64,000 nt of DNA from JAAOIF01 sp965217125 (GTDB lineage: Bacteria > Pseudomonadota > Gammaproteobacteria > PS1 > Pseudothioglobaceae), in NCBI GenBank assembly GCA_965217125.1, contig OZ244244.1, positions 1,798,001-1,862,000 on the forward strand, written 5' to 3'. The position numbers and the translations under genes are program-made. Positions 1-9,001 of the stretch are shown in pieces. The first letter of the stretch is position 1, and each line of letters starts with the position of its first letter. The notes under the pieces were generated by a model that was not told the origin of the DNA, ran no database searches, and was given only the letters and a program-made list of their open reading frames with translations.

Positions 1-3000
1 TATCCACTCTGCCAATCATTTCATTGACGCTTTTAAAACCAAGTTCTGCCATGATAAGGCGTAACTCTTGTGCCACCATAAATAGATAATTGACCACATG
101 TTCTGCTTTGCCGGTAAACTTTTTACGCAATTGCTTATCTTGTGTAGCAATGCCAACCGGGCAAGTGTTCAAATGGCATTTACGCATCATAATACAGCCT
201 AAGCTAATCAGTGGCGCGGTGGAAAAACCAAATTCTTCAGCGCCGAGTAATGCCCCAATCGCAACATCACGCCCTGTTTTTAACTGCCCATCTGTTTGTA
301 GCACCACGCGTGAGCGTAAATCGTTCATCACCAATGTTTGGTGCGTTTCAGCAAGACCCAATTCCCATGGCAGCCCCGCATGTTTGATTGAAGTTAGTGG
401 CGATGCCCCAGTGCCGCCGTCATGGCCTGCAATAACAATATGATCAGATTTAGCCTTAGTAACGCCAGCGGCAACCGTGCCGACACCAATCTCTGCTACC
501 AATTTCACACTAATCCGTGCGGCTGGGTTTGAGCGTTTTAAATCAAAAATAAGTTGTGATAAATCTTCAATTGAATAAATATCATGATGCGGTGGCGGTG
601 AAATTAAGCCCACGCCTGGGGTTGAATGACGAATTTTAGCAATGTTTTCATCGACTTTAGTGCCGGGCAATTCACCACCCTCACCAGGTTTTGCGCCTTG
701 TGAGACTTTAATTTGCAGTTCATCAGCGTTATTAAGGTAATCAATGGTAACACCAAAACGACCTGAAGCCACTTGTTTAATCGCGCTTCGGCGTGAATCG
801 CCATTTGCATCTTTGCTCCAGCGCTTAGTGTCTTCACCGCCTTCACCGGTATTTGATTTTCCACCAATGCGGTTCATGGCAATGGCTAAAGATTCGTGCG
901 ATTCAGCGGAAATAGAGCCAAAACTCATCGCACCTGTGGCAAAGCGTTTGACAATTTCTTTAGCACTTTCGACCTGATTAATATCAATTGCATTACTTTT
1001 TTTGAATGACATCAACCCGCGAAGTGTGCAATTGCGCGTGCCTTGCTCATTCGAGCGTTTGGAAAATTCCCAATAAGCCGTTTGGTCATTATTGCGCGCA
1101 GCAAACTGTAAATCAACAATGGTTTGTGGCGCCCACATGTGTTTTTCACCGCCACTACGCCAATAGTATTGCCCCATATTATCAAGGGATTTACTTTGAT
1201 ATGCTTGTTTTTGGCGATTTTCAACTTCGGCTTGCAACACCTCAAAACCCACGCCTTTGATGCGTGATGCGGTTTCAAAGAAACATTTTTGCATAACTTC
1301 TGGCGCTAAACCCACCGCTTCAAAAATTTGCGCACCTTTGTAAGACTCCAGCGTGGAAATGCCCATTTTCGCCATAACTTTAAGCATACCTTTAGCAACC
1401 CCCTTGCGGTAAGCGCTGATGATTGCATCGTCATTTTCAATCTCAATCATTTTGTCACGCCGTGCTTGCCATAGCGCTTCAAATGCCAAATACGGGTTAA
1501 TTGCGTCAGCACCAAAACCACTTAGCATACAAAAATGATGCACTTCACACGCCTCACCGGTTTCAACAATAATGCCTACTTGTGTGCGCTCATGGTTGGC
1601 AACTAAATATCTGTGCAGTGCAGAAGATGCCAATAACATACTGATAGCAACGCGATTTTCATCCACATTACGGTCTGATAAAATCACTAAAGAATGACCG
1701 TCCTTAATGGCTTGTGAGCCTTGCTGACAAATATCATCTAACAATTCAGACACCTTTTGCCCGCTGTTGATAGCATAAGTAATATCAATGGTTTTACTGC
1801 TCCAACCACGATAGTTGCAATGGCGTAGTGCGGCGGACTCTTCATTAGTGAGAATTGGATGCTCAATCACCAAACGGTGTGCGTTTTCTGGTTTATTATC
1901 AAGTAGGTTGCCCTCAGGCCCGATTGAACAACGCAGCGACATCACCACCTCTTCACGAATAGAATCAATGGCTGGATTGGTAACTTGTGCAAATAATTGT
2001 TTGAAATAATCGTAAATAATACGCGGCTGCTCGCTCAGACATGCTAAGGCTGAATCATTGCCCATTGAGCCTACCGGGTCGCGCAGCTCGCTCACCAATG
2101 GCAATAGCATAAATTGCAAGGTTTCAGTGCTGTAGCCAAATGCCTTGAGTCGATGCACCAATGATTCTGGGTGGAAGCCATGCGCCTCAGAGTCGCAATG
2201 CAATTCTGACAGGTGAATTTGTTGCTCATTAAGCCAATCTTGATATGGATTTTTTGTGGCTAATTTGGCTTTAATTTCTTCATCATCAATCAATGCACCT
2301 TTATCAAAATCAATCAAAAACATCTTGCCGGGGCGTAATCTGCCTTTGGTTTTTACATTGTCAGTAGCCACATCAACCACCCCAACCTCTGATGCCATAA
2401 TTACCCGCTGGTCATCGGTTAGGTAAAAACGCGAAGGACGCAAGCCGTTTCGATCCAGCACTGCACCGATGTAATGACCATCGGCAAAGGCAATTGAAGC
2501 GGGACCATCCCAAGGCTCCATCACATTGGAAAAATATTCATAAAAGGCTTTTTTCTCAGCAGACATATTATTGTCATTTTGCCAAGCTTCAGGCACCATC
2601 ATTAGCACGGCTTCTGGTAGTGAGCGACCATTCATCATCAAAAATTCCAATACATTATCAAAACTGCCAGAGTCAGAAACTTCGGTTTCAATCACTGGTA
2701 GTGTTTTGTGCAAATCATCTTTAAATAAGTCACTTTTTAATGTGCCTTCCCTAGCACGCATCCAGTTAAAATTACCTTGCCGCGTGTTGATTTCGCCATT
2801 GTGCGACATATAACGACAAGGCTGCGCCCGGTCCCATGACGGGAAAGTATTAGTCGAGAAACGCGAATGCACCAGCGCCAAATAAGTTGCATATTCAGGC
2901 TTGGACAAATCAGTATAAAAATCAATCACTTGAGAGCCTTTCAACATCCCTTTATAAATAATGACATTAGCAGACAAACTGCAAATATAAAATAATAAAG

Positions 3001-3577
3001 CCTGCGATAAAGATGCGTCTGTGCGAATAGCATGGGAGGCGTGTTTTCTAATGATGAACAAAATACGCTCAAATGCTTTATTGTCAATGCCATTAGCCTT
3101 AGCAATGATGAGTTGTTTGATAACCGGCTGTGATGCCTTAGCAGCAACACCAATATCTGCCTTATCAGCATCAGTCGGCACAGCACGCCAGCCAATAAAA
3201 GTTTGCCTCTCTGTAGCAATGGTTTGTTCTAATAACGCCATACAATGCGCTCTTTGCTTATCGTCCTGTGGCAAGAAAATATTACCGACAGCGTATTGAC
3301 CCGCCTCAACAGTTATACCAAACAGGCTATTGATTTGCGCTGTGAAAAAGTCATGCGGAATATTGGTTAAAATACCCGCACCATCACCCGTATTAGCTTC
3401 ACAACCACAACCACCACGGTGATCCATACGCCTTAGCATTTCTAAGGCATCAGCAGTAATTTGGTATGAGGATTTGCCCTTAATCTGCGCAATAAAGCCA
3501 ACCCCACAATTTTCTTTCTCGTTATTCGGGTGGTAAAGTCCGCTGGGCTTAGGCAAGTGTAATAACGGTTTTTTCAT
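1..3577 (-). CDS. gltB: Glutamate synthase (NADPH) large subunit, partial (C-terminus outside window)
   Basis: The frame is open from an ATG at 3577 to the left edge, about 1,190 codons; the C-terminal glucan-like domain and stop lie outside. GltB makes two glutamates from glutamine and 2-oxoglutarate with GltD. Residues NCGVGF put the Ntn-type amidotransferase nucleophile at Cys24, after the short propeptide usual in this family. Downstream are the FMN-binding synthase motifs GGKSNTGEGGED and GAKPGEGG, and near the left edge CIMMRKCHLNTCPVGIAT, which carries the cysteines of the 3Fe-4S cluster. The gene is divergent from yaaA. The family assignment is not in doubt. Confidence 0.97.
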   Translation of the reverse strand, partial: MKKPLLHLPKPSGLYHPNNEKENCGVGFIAQIKGKSSYQITADALEMLRRMDHRGGCGCEANTGDGAGILTNIPHDFFTAQINSLFGITVEAGQYAVGNIFLPQDDKQRAHCMALLEQTIATERQTFIGWRAVPTDADKADIGVAAKASQPVIKQLIIAKANGIDNKAFERILFIIRKHASHAIRTDASLSQALLFYICSLSANVIIYKGMLKGSQVIDFYTDLSKPEYATYLALVHSRFSTNTFPSWDRAQPCRYMSHNGEINTRQGNFNWMRAREGTLKSDLFKDDLHKTLPVIETEVSDSGSFDNVLEFLMMNGRSLPEAVLMMVPEAWQNDNNMSAEKKAFYEYFSNVMEPWDGPASIAFADGHYIGAVLDRNGLRPSRFYLTDDQRVIMASEVGVVDVATDNVKTKGRLRPGKMFLIDFDKGALIDDEEIKAKLATKNPYQDWLNEQQIHLSELHCDSEAHGFHPESLVHRLKAFGYSTETLQFMLLPLVSELRDPVGSMGNDSALACLSEQPRIIYDYFKQLFAQVTNPAIDSIREEVVMSLRCSIGPEGNLLDNKPENAHRLVIEHPILTNEESAALRHCNYRGWSSKTIDITYAINSGQKVSELLDDICQQGSQAIKDGHSLVILSDRNVDENRVAISMLLASSALHRYLVANHERTQVGIIVETGEACEVHHFCMLSGFGADAINPYLAFEALWQARRDKMIEIENDDAIISAYRKGVAKGMLKVMAKMGISTLESYKGAQIFEAVGLAPEVMQKCFFETASRIKGVGFEVLQAEVENRQKQAYQSKSLDNMGQYYWRSGGEKHMWAPQTIVDLQFAARNNDQTAYWEFSKRSNEQGTRNCTLRGLMSFKKSNAIDINQVESAKEIVKRFATGAMSFGSISAESHESLAIAMNRIGGKSNTGEGGEDTKRWSKDANGDSRRSAIKQVASGRFGVTIDYLNNADELQIKVSQGAKPGEGGELPGTKVDENIAKIRHSTPGVGLISPPPHHDIYSIEDLSQLIFDLKRSNPAARISVKLVAEIGVGTVAAGVTKAKSDHIVIAGHDGGTGASPLTSIKHAGLPWELGLAETHQTLVMNDLRSRVVLQTDGQLKTGRDVAIGALLGAEEFGFSTAPLISLGCIMMRKCHLNTCPVGIATQDKQLRKKFTGKAEHVVNYLFMVAQELRLIMAELGFKSVNEMIGRVD

Positions 3578-3643
3578 AAAAATTACAAAATCAGCAAAAC
3601 CTTTTATTATAACATCAGCACACTATATCAGGCATTTTCTTTT

Positions 3644-3677
3644 TTGCTGATGATTATTAGGGTAGAATAATCAGCAA
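3644..3677. promoter_or_regulatory. Imperfect palindrome in the gltB-yaaA divergent region
   Basis: TTGCTGATGATTATT at 3644-3658 pairs with AATAATCAGCAA at 3666-3677, apart from a three-base bulge. A -10-like TAGAAT (3663-3668) facing yaaA overlaps the right arm. It could be an operator or an RNA hairpin in the 5' leader of yaaA. No T-run follows in the yaaA direction, so a terminator is unlikely. Confidence 0.35.
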
Positions 3678-3700
3678 TTTAACTTGAGAGAGCTTTGCAA

Positions 3701-4453
3701 ATGTTGGCTATTATTTCCCCTTCTAAAACACAAGATTTCAGCGTTAGTGAGCTTAGCAAACACACGCAAACACGCCAGATTGAGCAATCTCAATACTTGA
3801 TAGATTTACTTAAACGCAAAAGCCAAAATGAGATTGCTAAACTAATGTCAATTAGCGATAAATTGGCGCACTTAAACTTTGAGCGTTTTCAAACATTTGC
3901 CACGCCTTTGAGCTTAAACAACGCAAAACAAGCGATATTAGCATTCAAAGGCGATGTGTATAACGGCATTGATGCGCCGAGTTTGACACAACAACAGCTG
4001 GATTTTGCACAAAACAACTTGCGTATGTTGTCAGGCTTATACGGGGTGGTTAGGCCGCTGGATTTAATTGCGCCTTATCGCTTAGAAATGGGGGTTCGGC
4101 TGAAAAACAAGCGCGGCAAAAATCTATATCAATTTTGGGGCAAGCAAATATCTCAAGTGCTGAATCAAGACGAGTCTGAGGTGATTATTAACCTTGCCTC
4201 TAATGAGTATTTTAAAAGCATTGATGCAGAGGCGCTGAATGCCAAAATTATCAATATTGTGTTTAAACAGATGAAAAACCACACTTATAAAGTCATCGGC
4301 ATTTATGCCAAGCGCGCCCGTGGTTTAATGGTGAATTATATAATTAAAAATCAGCTTACTGAGCCTAAATCATTAACTGCATTTAACCTAGAGGGTTATC
4401 GGTTTCGAGCAGATATGTCTGAGGCGCAGTCGTGGGTATTTACACGCGATTAA
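3701..4453 (+). CDS. yaaA: Peroxide stress protein YaaA family
   Basis: A 250-residue cytoplasmic protein beginning MLAIISPSKTQDF, the typical N-terminus of the YaaA (former DUF328) family; length matches. Family landmarks seen are FKGDVYNG, LSGLYGVVRPLD and NLASNEYFKS. In E. coli YaaA limits intracellular iron and DNA damage during peroxide stress. The ATG at 3701 is preferred over an in-frame TTG at 3695 because a purine-rich GAGAG lies at the right distance upstream. Its 3' end overlaps the comF start by 22 bases, which suggests coupled translation. Confidence 0.92.
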   Translation: MLAIISPSKTQDFSVSELSKHTQTRQIEQSQYLIDLLKRKSQNEIAKLMSISDKLAHLNFERFQTFATPLSLNNAKQAILAFKGDVYNGIDAPSLTQQQLDFAQNNLRMLSGLYGVVRPLDLIAPYRLEMGVRLKNKRGKNLYQFWGKQISQVLNQDESEVIINLASNEYFKSIDAEALNAKIINIVFKQMKNHTYKVIGIYAKRARGLMVNYIIKNQLTEPKSLTAFNLEGYRFRADMSEAQSWVFTRD

Positions 4454-5133
4454 AAGCACTTATCCCCAAGCAATCTTGCATACTTTGTGGCGAGCATGCT
4501 GCCTCTTGCATTTGTTGCCAATGTGAATCTGATTTTACTAATCAGCAGCCGCGTTGCCGCTCCTGCGCCAATCCAATTATCAGTCAGCTGGATTTTTGTG
4601 GAGAATGTTTGACACATGCGCCAGCCTTTAATCGCGCTTATACTTTGTATGATTATCAAGGCGCAATGACAGATTTAATTAAACGCTTTAAATACGACAA
4701 ACAGCTGTGTATCGGCGACTATTTTGCGCATCAATTACACCAGCTATACCGCTCGATTATCAACGCCGGCAATCAGTATGATGCCATTATTCCAATGCCA
4801 CTTAGCCAACAACGAATACAACAACGCGGCTACAATCAAGCATTAGAACTACTAAGGCTAATCAAAAAAAAAGAATCAGTAATTATTGACCTGCACAACG
4901 CCCAGCGCATTAAAGCAACACAGCCATTAGCATCATTAAAATTAGAACAACGCAAACAAGAAATTAAAGGCGCATTTGCCGCAAAATCAATGCCATATCA
5001 ACGAATTTTATTAGTTGATGATATAATGACCAGCGGCTCAAGCCTAAACGAGCTCACCAAAACCATCACCCGCTCAAACCCCACCATCCGTTGTGATGTA
5101 ATGACACTAGCCCGGACCTATAGTAACCATTAA
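4432..5133 (+). CDS. comF: ComF/GntX-family phosphoribosyltransferase-like protein
   Basis: A 233-residue protein with a GTG start inside the end of yaaA. The first 60 residues have the ComF zinc-binding cysteines in pairs (CILC, CICC, CRSC, CGEC). The C-terminal half has a type I phosphoribosyltransferase loop, ILLVDDIMTSGSS, around residue 195. ComF proteins are needed for DNA uptake in competent bacteria and GntX was linked to gluconate use; the exact substrate is unknown. The stop codon overlaps the convergent Nudix gene by four bases, leaving no room for a terminator between them. Confidence 0.88.
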   Translation: MGIYTRLKALIPKQSCILCGEHAASCICCQCESDFTNQQPRCRSCANPIISQLDFCGECLTHAPAFNRAYTLYDYQGAMTDLIKRFKYDKQLCIGDYFAHQLHQLYRSIINAGNQYDAIIPMPLSQQRIQQRGYNQALELLRLIKKKESVIIDLHNAQRIKATQPLASLKLEQRKQEIKGAFAAKSMPYQRILLVDDIMTSGSSLNELTKTITRSNPTIRCDVMTLARTYSNH

Positions 5134-6050
5134 AAAGCACTGACGGCGGCGATGCCTTGTGCGCCGAGTTTTAGGGCTTTGTTTAAATCTTGTAGGCGCA
5201 TACCGCCTAAAAAATACACCGGGATATTGAGTTTATCGACCACCTCTTTTGCTGCACCCCAGCCGATAGGGCTGATGTTAGGGTGGGTGGCGGTGGCTTG
5301 GACCGGGGAGATAACAACAAAGTTTGCGCCGATTGCTTGTGCTTTTAGTGCCTCATCTAAGTTGTGGGTTGATGCGCCTAACAATTTATCATCATTGCAC
5401 GGCCTTGATTTTAACTTGAGCATCTCGCTGGTGGTGATATGCCAGCCCGCACAATATGGCTCATCAAAGCTTTTGTCAATAGTATTTAGCAGTAACTTGA
5501 GATTATTTTGTTGGCATTTGCGGTTAATTTGTTCGATAAAGTGCTTATCAAGTTTATTTTTACTACGCAGTTGAATCAGCCTAATGCCCTGTGTGAGTTT
5601 TTGTTCAAATCCCGCCATCCATTCGCTTTGGTTGGTGCAGGCAGGGGTAATCCAATATTTATTTGGTAGAGTAATCGAGCTGATAAACGCTTGCATGCTT
5701 GGTAATAATTTGTAGTTATGCAGGTCTTGCACTGATACCCAGCTAATTTGCTGACCTTCAACACCACGCGGCTCACTAAGATAGCTGTTTATGTTGTAAA
5801 TACTCAGATTGACTTGTAGCCGAGGATATTGCTGTGATAATGTTTGGTGCAAACTCAAAGCAGTTACTTGTATGCCTAATTCTTCGTTTAATTCCCTGCT
5901 GATGGCGGATTCATTAGTTTCATTGGCTTCAATTTTGCCGCCCGGCAATTCCCAAAAGCCCGGCATAAATTGCTGTGCTTGGCGCTTGGCAAGTAGTAAT
6001 TGTCCGGATTTATTACGCAAAACACCAACAACTGCCTTGATTATATCCAC
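5130..6050 (-). CDS. Fusion protein: Nudix (MutT-like) hydrolase plus thiamine-phosphate-synthase-like domain
   Basis: A 306-residue, two-domain protein. Residues 1 to about 128 are a MutT-type Nudix domain with the box GGKIEAN followed by RELNEELGI, expected to hydrolyse oxidised dGTP. Residues from about 135 form a ThiE/TenI-like barrel (GWHITTSEM, GASTHNLDEAL, ISPVQATATHP, YFLGGMR). This fusion is common in gammaproteobacteria; the second domain is often called thiamine phosphate synthase but its activity there is unproven. It starts at GTG 6050, 48 bases from gshA, which points the other way. No ThiE partners are nearby. Confidence 0.88.
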   Translation of the reverse strand: MDIIKAVVGVLRNKSGQLLLAKRQAQQFMPGFWELPGGKIEANETNESAISRELNEELGIQVTALSLHQTLSQQYPRLQVNLSIYNINSYLSEPRGVEGQQISWVSVQDLHNYKLLPSMQAFISSITLPNKYWITPACTNQSEWMAGFEQKLTQGIRLIQLRSKNKLDKHFIEQINRKCQQNNLKLLLNTIDKSFDEPYCAGWHITTSEMLKLKSRPCNDDKLLGASTHNLDEALKAQAIGANFVVISPVQATATHPNISPIGWGAAKEVVDKLNIPVYFLGGMRLQDLNKALKLGAQGIAAVSAF

Positions 6051-6098
6051 GCTGGCTACCTAATGGTAAAATTACCTATTTTAACATTTGAGGCCTTA

Positions 6099-7649
6099 GT
6101 GAATATAACCCAAAAAATTCAAATATTGATGCCGCATCGCTCGTTGTTGAGGGAGAGTTTAATGGGGATTGAAAAAGAAGGTTTAAGAGTTTGCAAAAAA
6201 GGCGACATTTCACAAACCCCACATCCTGCGGTTTTTGGTTGTGCCTTAACGCACCCGAACATTACTACAGATTTTTCTGAATCACTAACTGAGTTAGTCA
6301 CTCCGCCATTTAAAAATACCGCAGAAATGCTGAGGTTTTTAGCAGATACTAAGCAATATTTATATCAACACCTGCCACCAGAGCAAAATTTTTGGCCAGC
6401 CAGTATGCCTTGCGTGATTCGCGGTGAAACTACCATTCCAATTGCGCAATACGGCTCGTCTAATCAAGGCATGATGAAAACTGTGTATCGGCGTGGGCTT
6501 GCTAATCGTTATGGCAGTGTGATGCAAACCATTGCTGGGGTTCATTTTAATTATTCATTTTCGCAAGACTTTTTTCAGCAGTATCAATTATTAATGGCAA
6601 CAGATGAAACCCTAAGAGATTTTACTGATTGTCAATATATGGGGGTTGCCCGTAATGTGGTGCGTTATGGCTGGATTATTCCTTATTTATTTGGCGCTTC
6701 TCCTGCTGTGTGTAAATCTTTTTTGAAGGATTATCATCAGCATTCATTGATTGAGTTTAATAACTCCACTTTGTATGAGCCGTATGCTACATCATTGCGT
6801 ATGGGTGATATTGGTTATCAAAACTTACGCGAAGACAATGCAGGAGTTAAGGCTAACTATAATTCATTAGTGCATTATATTAGTTCATTAAAAATGGGGA
6901 TGTTGTCCAACTGCCCCGAGTATGAAGCGATAGGGGTTAAGAAAAATGGCAGTTATCAGCAGCTTAATACCAATATTTTGCAGATTGAAAATGAATATTA
7001 TGCCACAGTTAGGCCAAAACCATTGGTGCAGACAGATAAAAAGCCCTTAGACAGTTTGCAGGATAGCGGCATTGCTTATATTGAGCTTAGGTCATTGGAT
7101 ATTAATCCTTTATTGCCATTAGGCGTTAATCAACAACAAATTCATTTCCTACAAGGATTTTTGCTATTTTGCTTGTTGAAAGATTCGCCCGCCATTTCCA
7201 CCAGAGAGCAATTTGATATTGATAGTAATGACCAATTAGTCGCACATGAGGGGCGTAAGCCGGGTTTGCTGCTTAAACGCCAATCAGCGCCAATTTTATT
7301 GCAAGATTGGGGCAATCAATTAGCACAAGAAATTAGCAGTTGCGCACAATTATTAGGCACAGAATGCCAAACAGACATTGCCGAAATTAGCAAACGCTTT
7401 GACTGCCCAGCTCTTACTCCATCTGCCAGATCCTTGCAACTGATGCGCGATAAAAATCAAGGGTTTTTTGATTATATCAACGCCTTTGCTAAGCAGTATA
7501 AAACAGAATTTCTAAATAAAGAAATTAGGCAAACACACTTTGATTATTTAGATAAGCAAGCACAATTATCTTGTGAAAAGCAAAGCGAAATAGAAGCCGC
7601 TGATAGCCTAAGTTTTGATGAATTTTTGGCACAATATTTCCGAATATGA
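6099..7649 (+). CDS. gshA: Glutamate-cysteine ligase
   Basis: First step of glutathione synthesis: ATP-dependent joining of glutamate and cysteine. The GTG at 6099 is chosen because GAGG (6090-6093) lies just upstream and the resulting 516 residues match the enterobacterial GshA length; the open frame continues upstream into the Nudix gene and has an ATG at 6063. Typical class-1 GshA features are MGIEKEGLRV, DFSESLTELVTPP, GVHFNYSF, YIELRSLDINPL and the C-terminal HFDYL segment. The stop overlaps the mnmE start by four bases (ATGA), so the two genes are probably cotranscribed. Confidence 0.95.
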   Translation: MNITQKIQILMPHRSLLRESLMGIEKEGLRVCKKGDISQTPHPAVFGCALTHPNITTDFSESLTELVTPPFKNTAEMLRFLADTKQYLYQHLPPEQNFWPASMPCVIRGETTIPIAQYGSSNQGMMKTVYRRGLANRYGSVMQTIAGVHFNYSFSQDFFQQYQLLMATDETLRDFTDCQYMGVARNVVRYGWIIPYLFGASPAVCKSFLKDYHQHSLIEFNNSTLYEPYATSLRMGDIGYQNLREDNAGVKANYNSLVHYISSLKMGMLSNCPEYEAIGVKKNGSYQQLNTNILQIENEYYATVRPKPLVQTDKKPLDSLQDSGIAYIELRSLDINPLLPLGVNQQQIHFLQGFLLFCLLKDSPAISTREQFDIDSNDQLVAHEGRKPGLLLKRQSAPILLQDWGNQLAQEISSCAQLLGTECQTDIAEISKRFDCPALTPSARSLQLMRDKNQGFFDYINAFAKQYKTEFLNKEIRQTHFDYLDKQAQLSCEKQSEIEAADSLSFDEFLAQYFRI

Positions 7650-8989
7650 AAACCACAGAAACAACAATTTGCGCATTGGCCAGCAGCGTTGGCAAGGGCG
7701 GTATTGGGGTGCTCAGGCTTTCTGGGGCGCTATGCAGGTCGATAGCTGAGCGTATGCTCGGCTTTGTGCCTAAAGCGCGTTATGCACATTACGGCTTATT
7801 TTTTAATCAAAATGGTGTTGAAATTGACAAAGGCATTGCCCTGTTTTTCCCAGCGCCGCATTCATTTACTGGGGAAGATGTGCTTGAATTGCAAGGTCAT
7901 GGTGGTATCAGCGTGATGCACTCCCTGTTACAATCAGCTATGGCGTTGGGCGCGGCGGCGGCACAGCCGGGTGAATTTTCAAAGCGCGCTTTTTTAAACG
8001 GTAAAATGGATTTGCTGCAAGCTGAGGCAGTTGCAGATATTATTGATGCAAACTCCGAACAAGCGGCACGCTCAGCACTCAGGTCTTTATCAGGTGAATT
8101 TTCAACAATGGTTCACGCGCTCACTCAATCTATTATCGAACTTCGTGTTTTTGTTGAGGCAACGATTGATTTTGCAGATGAAGAAATTGATTTTTTGCAT
8201 ACCGAACAAGTCAAATCAAAAATCGACAACATTCAGCAAGAAATTAGCAATTTATTAAAGTCTGCTAAGCAGGGCGCAATCCTAAGAGAAGGGCTAAATG
8301 TGGTGATTGCCGGCAAGCCGAATGCGGGAAAATCTTCATTATTGAACGCGCTAACGCAGCAATCAAGCGCGATTGTTAGCGATATTGCCGGGACTACGCG
8401 CGATGTGTTGCAAGAGGCTATTCATATCAACGGTATGCCGCTTAATATCATTGACACAGCAGGGCTGCATAACAGCAATGATGTGATAGAAAAAGAGGGC
8501 ATTAAACGCGCGCATATTGCCATTCATCAGGCTGATGTGGTGCTGCTGGTGTTTGATGCACGAGACGGCGCGCCTGATTTTTCATTATTGCCGGCAAGCG
8601 TAGATTTTAAAAAAATATTATTGCTTAAAAATAAAATTGATTTAACCGCAGATGCGATTGGAAAAACCTTGATTGATGATAAAGTGCAACTGTCCATTTC
8701 TGTTAAGCAGGCGCAAGGAGTGGATTTGCTGATTCAACAGCTGTCTGATATTGCTGGGCTTAGCAGTGTTACAGAAGGTGTAATGCTGGCAAGAAAACGC
8801 CATATTGTTGCGCTGCAAACCTCGTTTAAGTCAATTAATGCTGCATCAATGCAACTAAAAAATGGCGCTATAGAATTGATGGCTGAGGATTTGCGTCAAG
8901 CTGGGCAAAGTATGGGCAGTATCACTGGTGAGTTTTCAGCAGATGATTTACTCGGCGAAATTTTCTCATCGTTTTGCATTGGCAAATAA
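7646..8989 (+). CDS. mnmE: tRNA uridine-5-carboxymethylaminomethyl modification GTPase
   Basis: A 447-residue protein of normal length. It has an N-terminal tetrahydrofolate-binding domain, a helical domain, and an inserted G domain with GKPNAGKSS (P-loop, about residue 220), DTAG and NKID. It ends with FCIGK, the CxGK tail that is diagnostic of MnmE and carries the essential cysteine. With MnmG it modifies the wobble uridine of several tRNAs. It is translationally coupled to gshA. Usually this gene sits near yidC and rnpA; here those genes are about 46 kb away. Confidence 0.96.
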   Translation: MKTTETTICALASSVGKGGIGVLRLSGALCRSIAERMLGFVPKARYAHYGLFFNQNGVEIDKGIALFFPAPHSFTGEDVLELQGHGGISVMHSLLQSAMALGAAAAQPGEFSKRAFLNGKMDLLQAEAVADIIDANSEQAARSALRSLSGEFSTMVHALTQSIIELRVFVEATIDFADEEIDFLHTEQVKSKIDNIQQEISNLLKSAKQGAILREGLNVVIAGKPNAGKSSLLNALTQQSSAIVSDIAGTTRDVLQEAIHINGMPLNIIDTAGLHNSNDVIEKEGIKRAHIAIHQADVVLLVFDARDGAPDFSLLPASVDFKKILLLKNKIDLTADAIGKTLIDDKVQLSISVKQAQGVDLLIQQLSDIAGLSSVTEGVMLARKRHIVALQTSFKSINAASMQLKNGAIELMAEDLRQAGQSMGSITGEFSADDLLGEIFSSFCIGK

Positions 8990-9001
8990 AGGCCTCAAAT
9001 A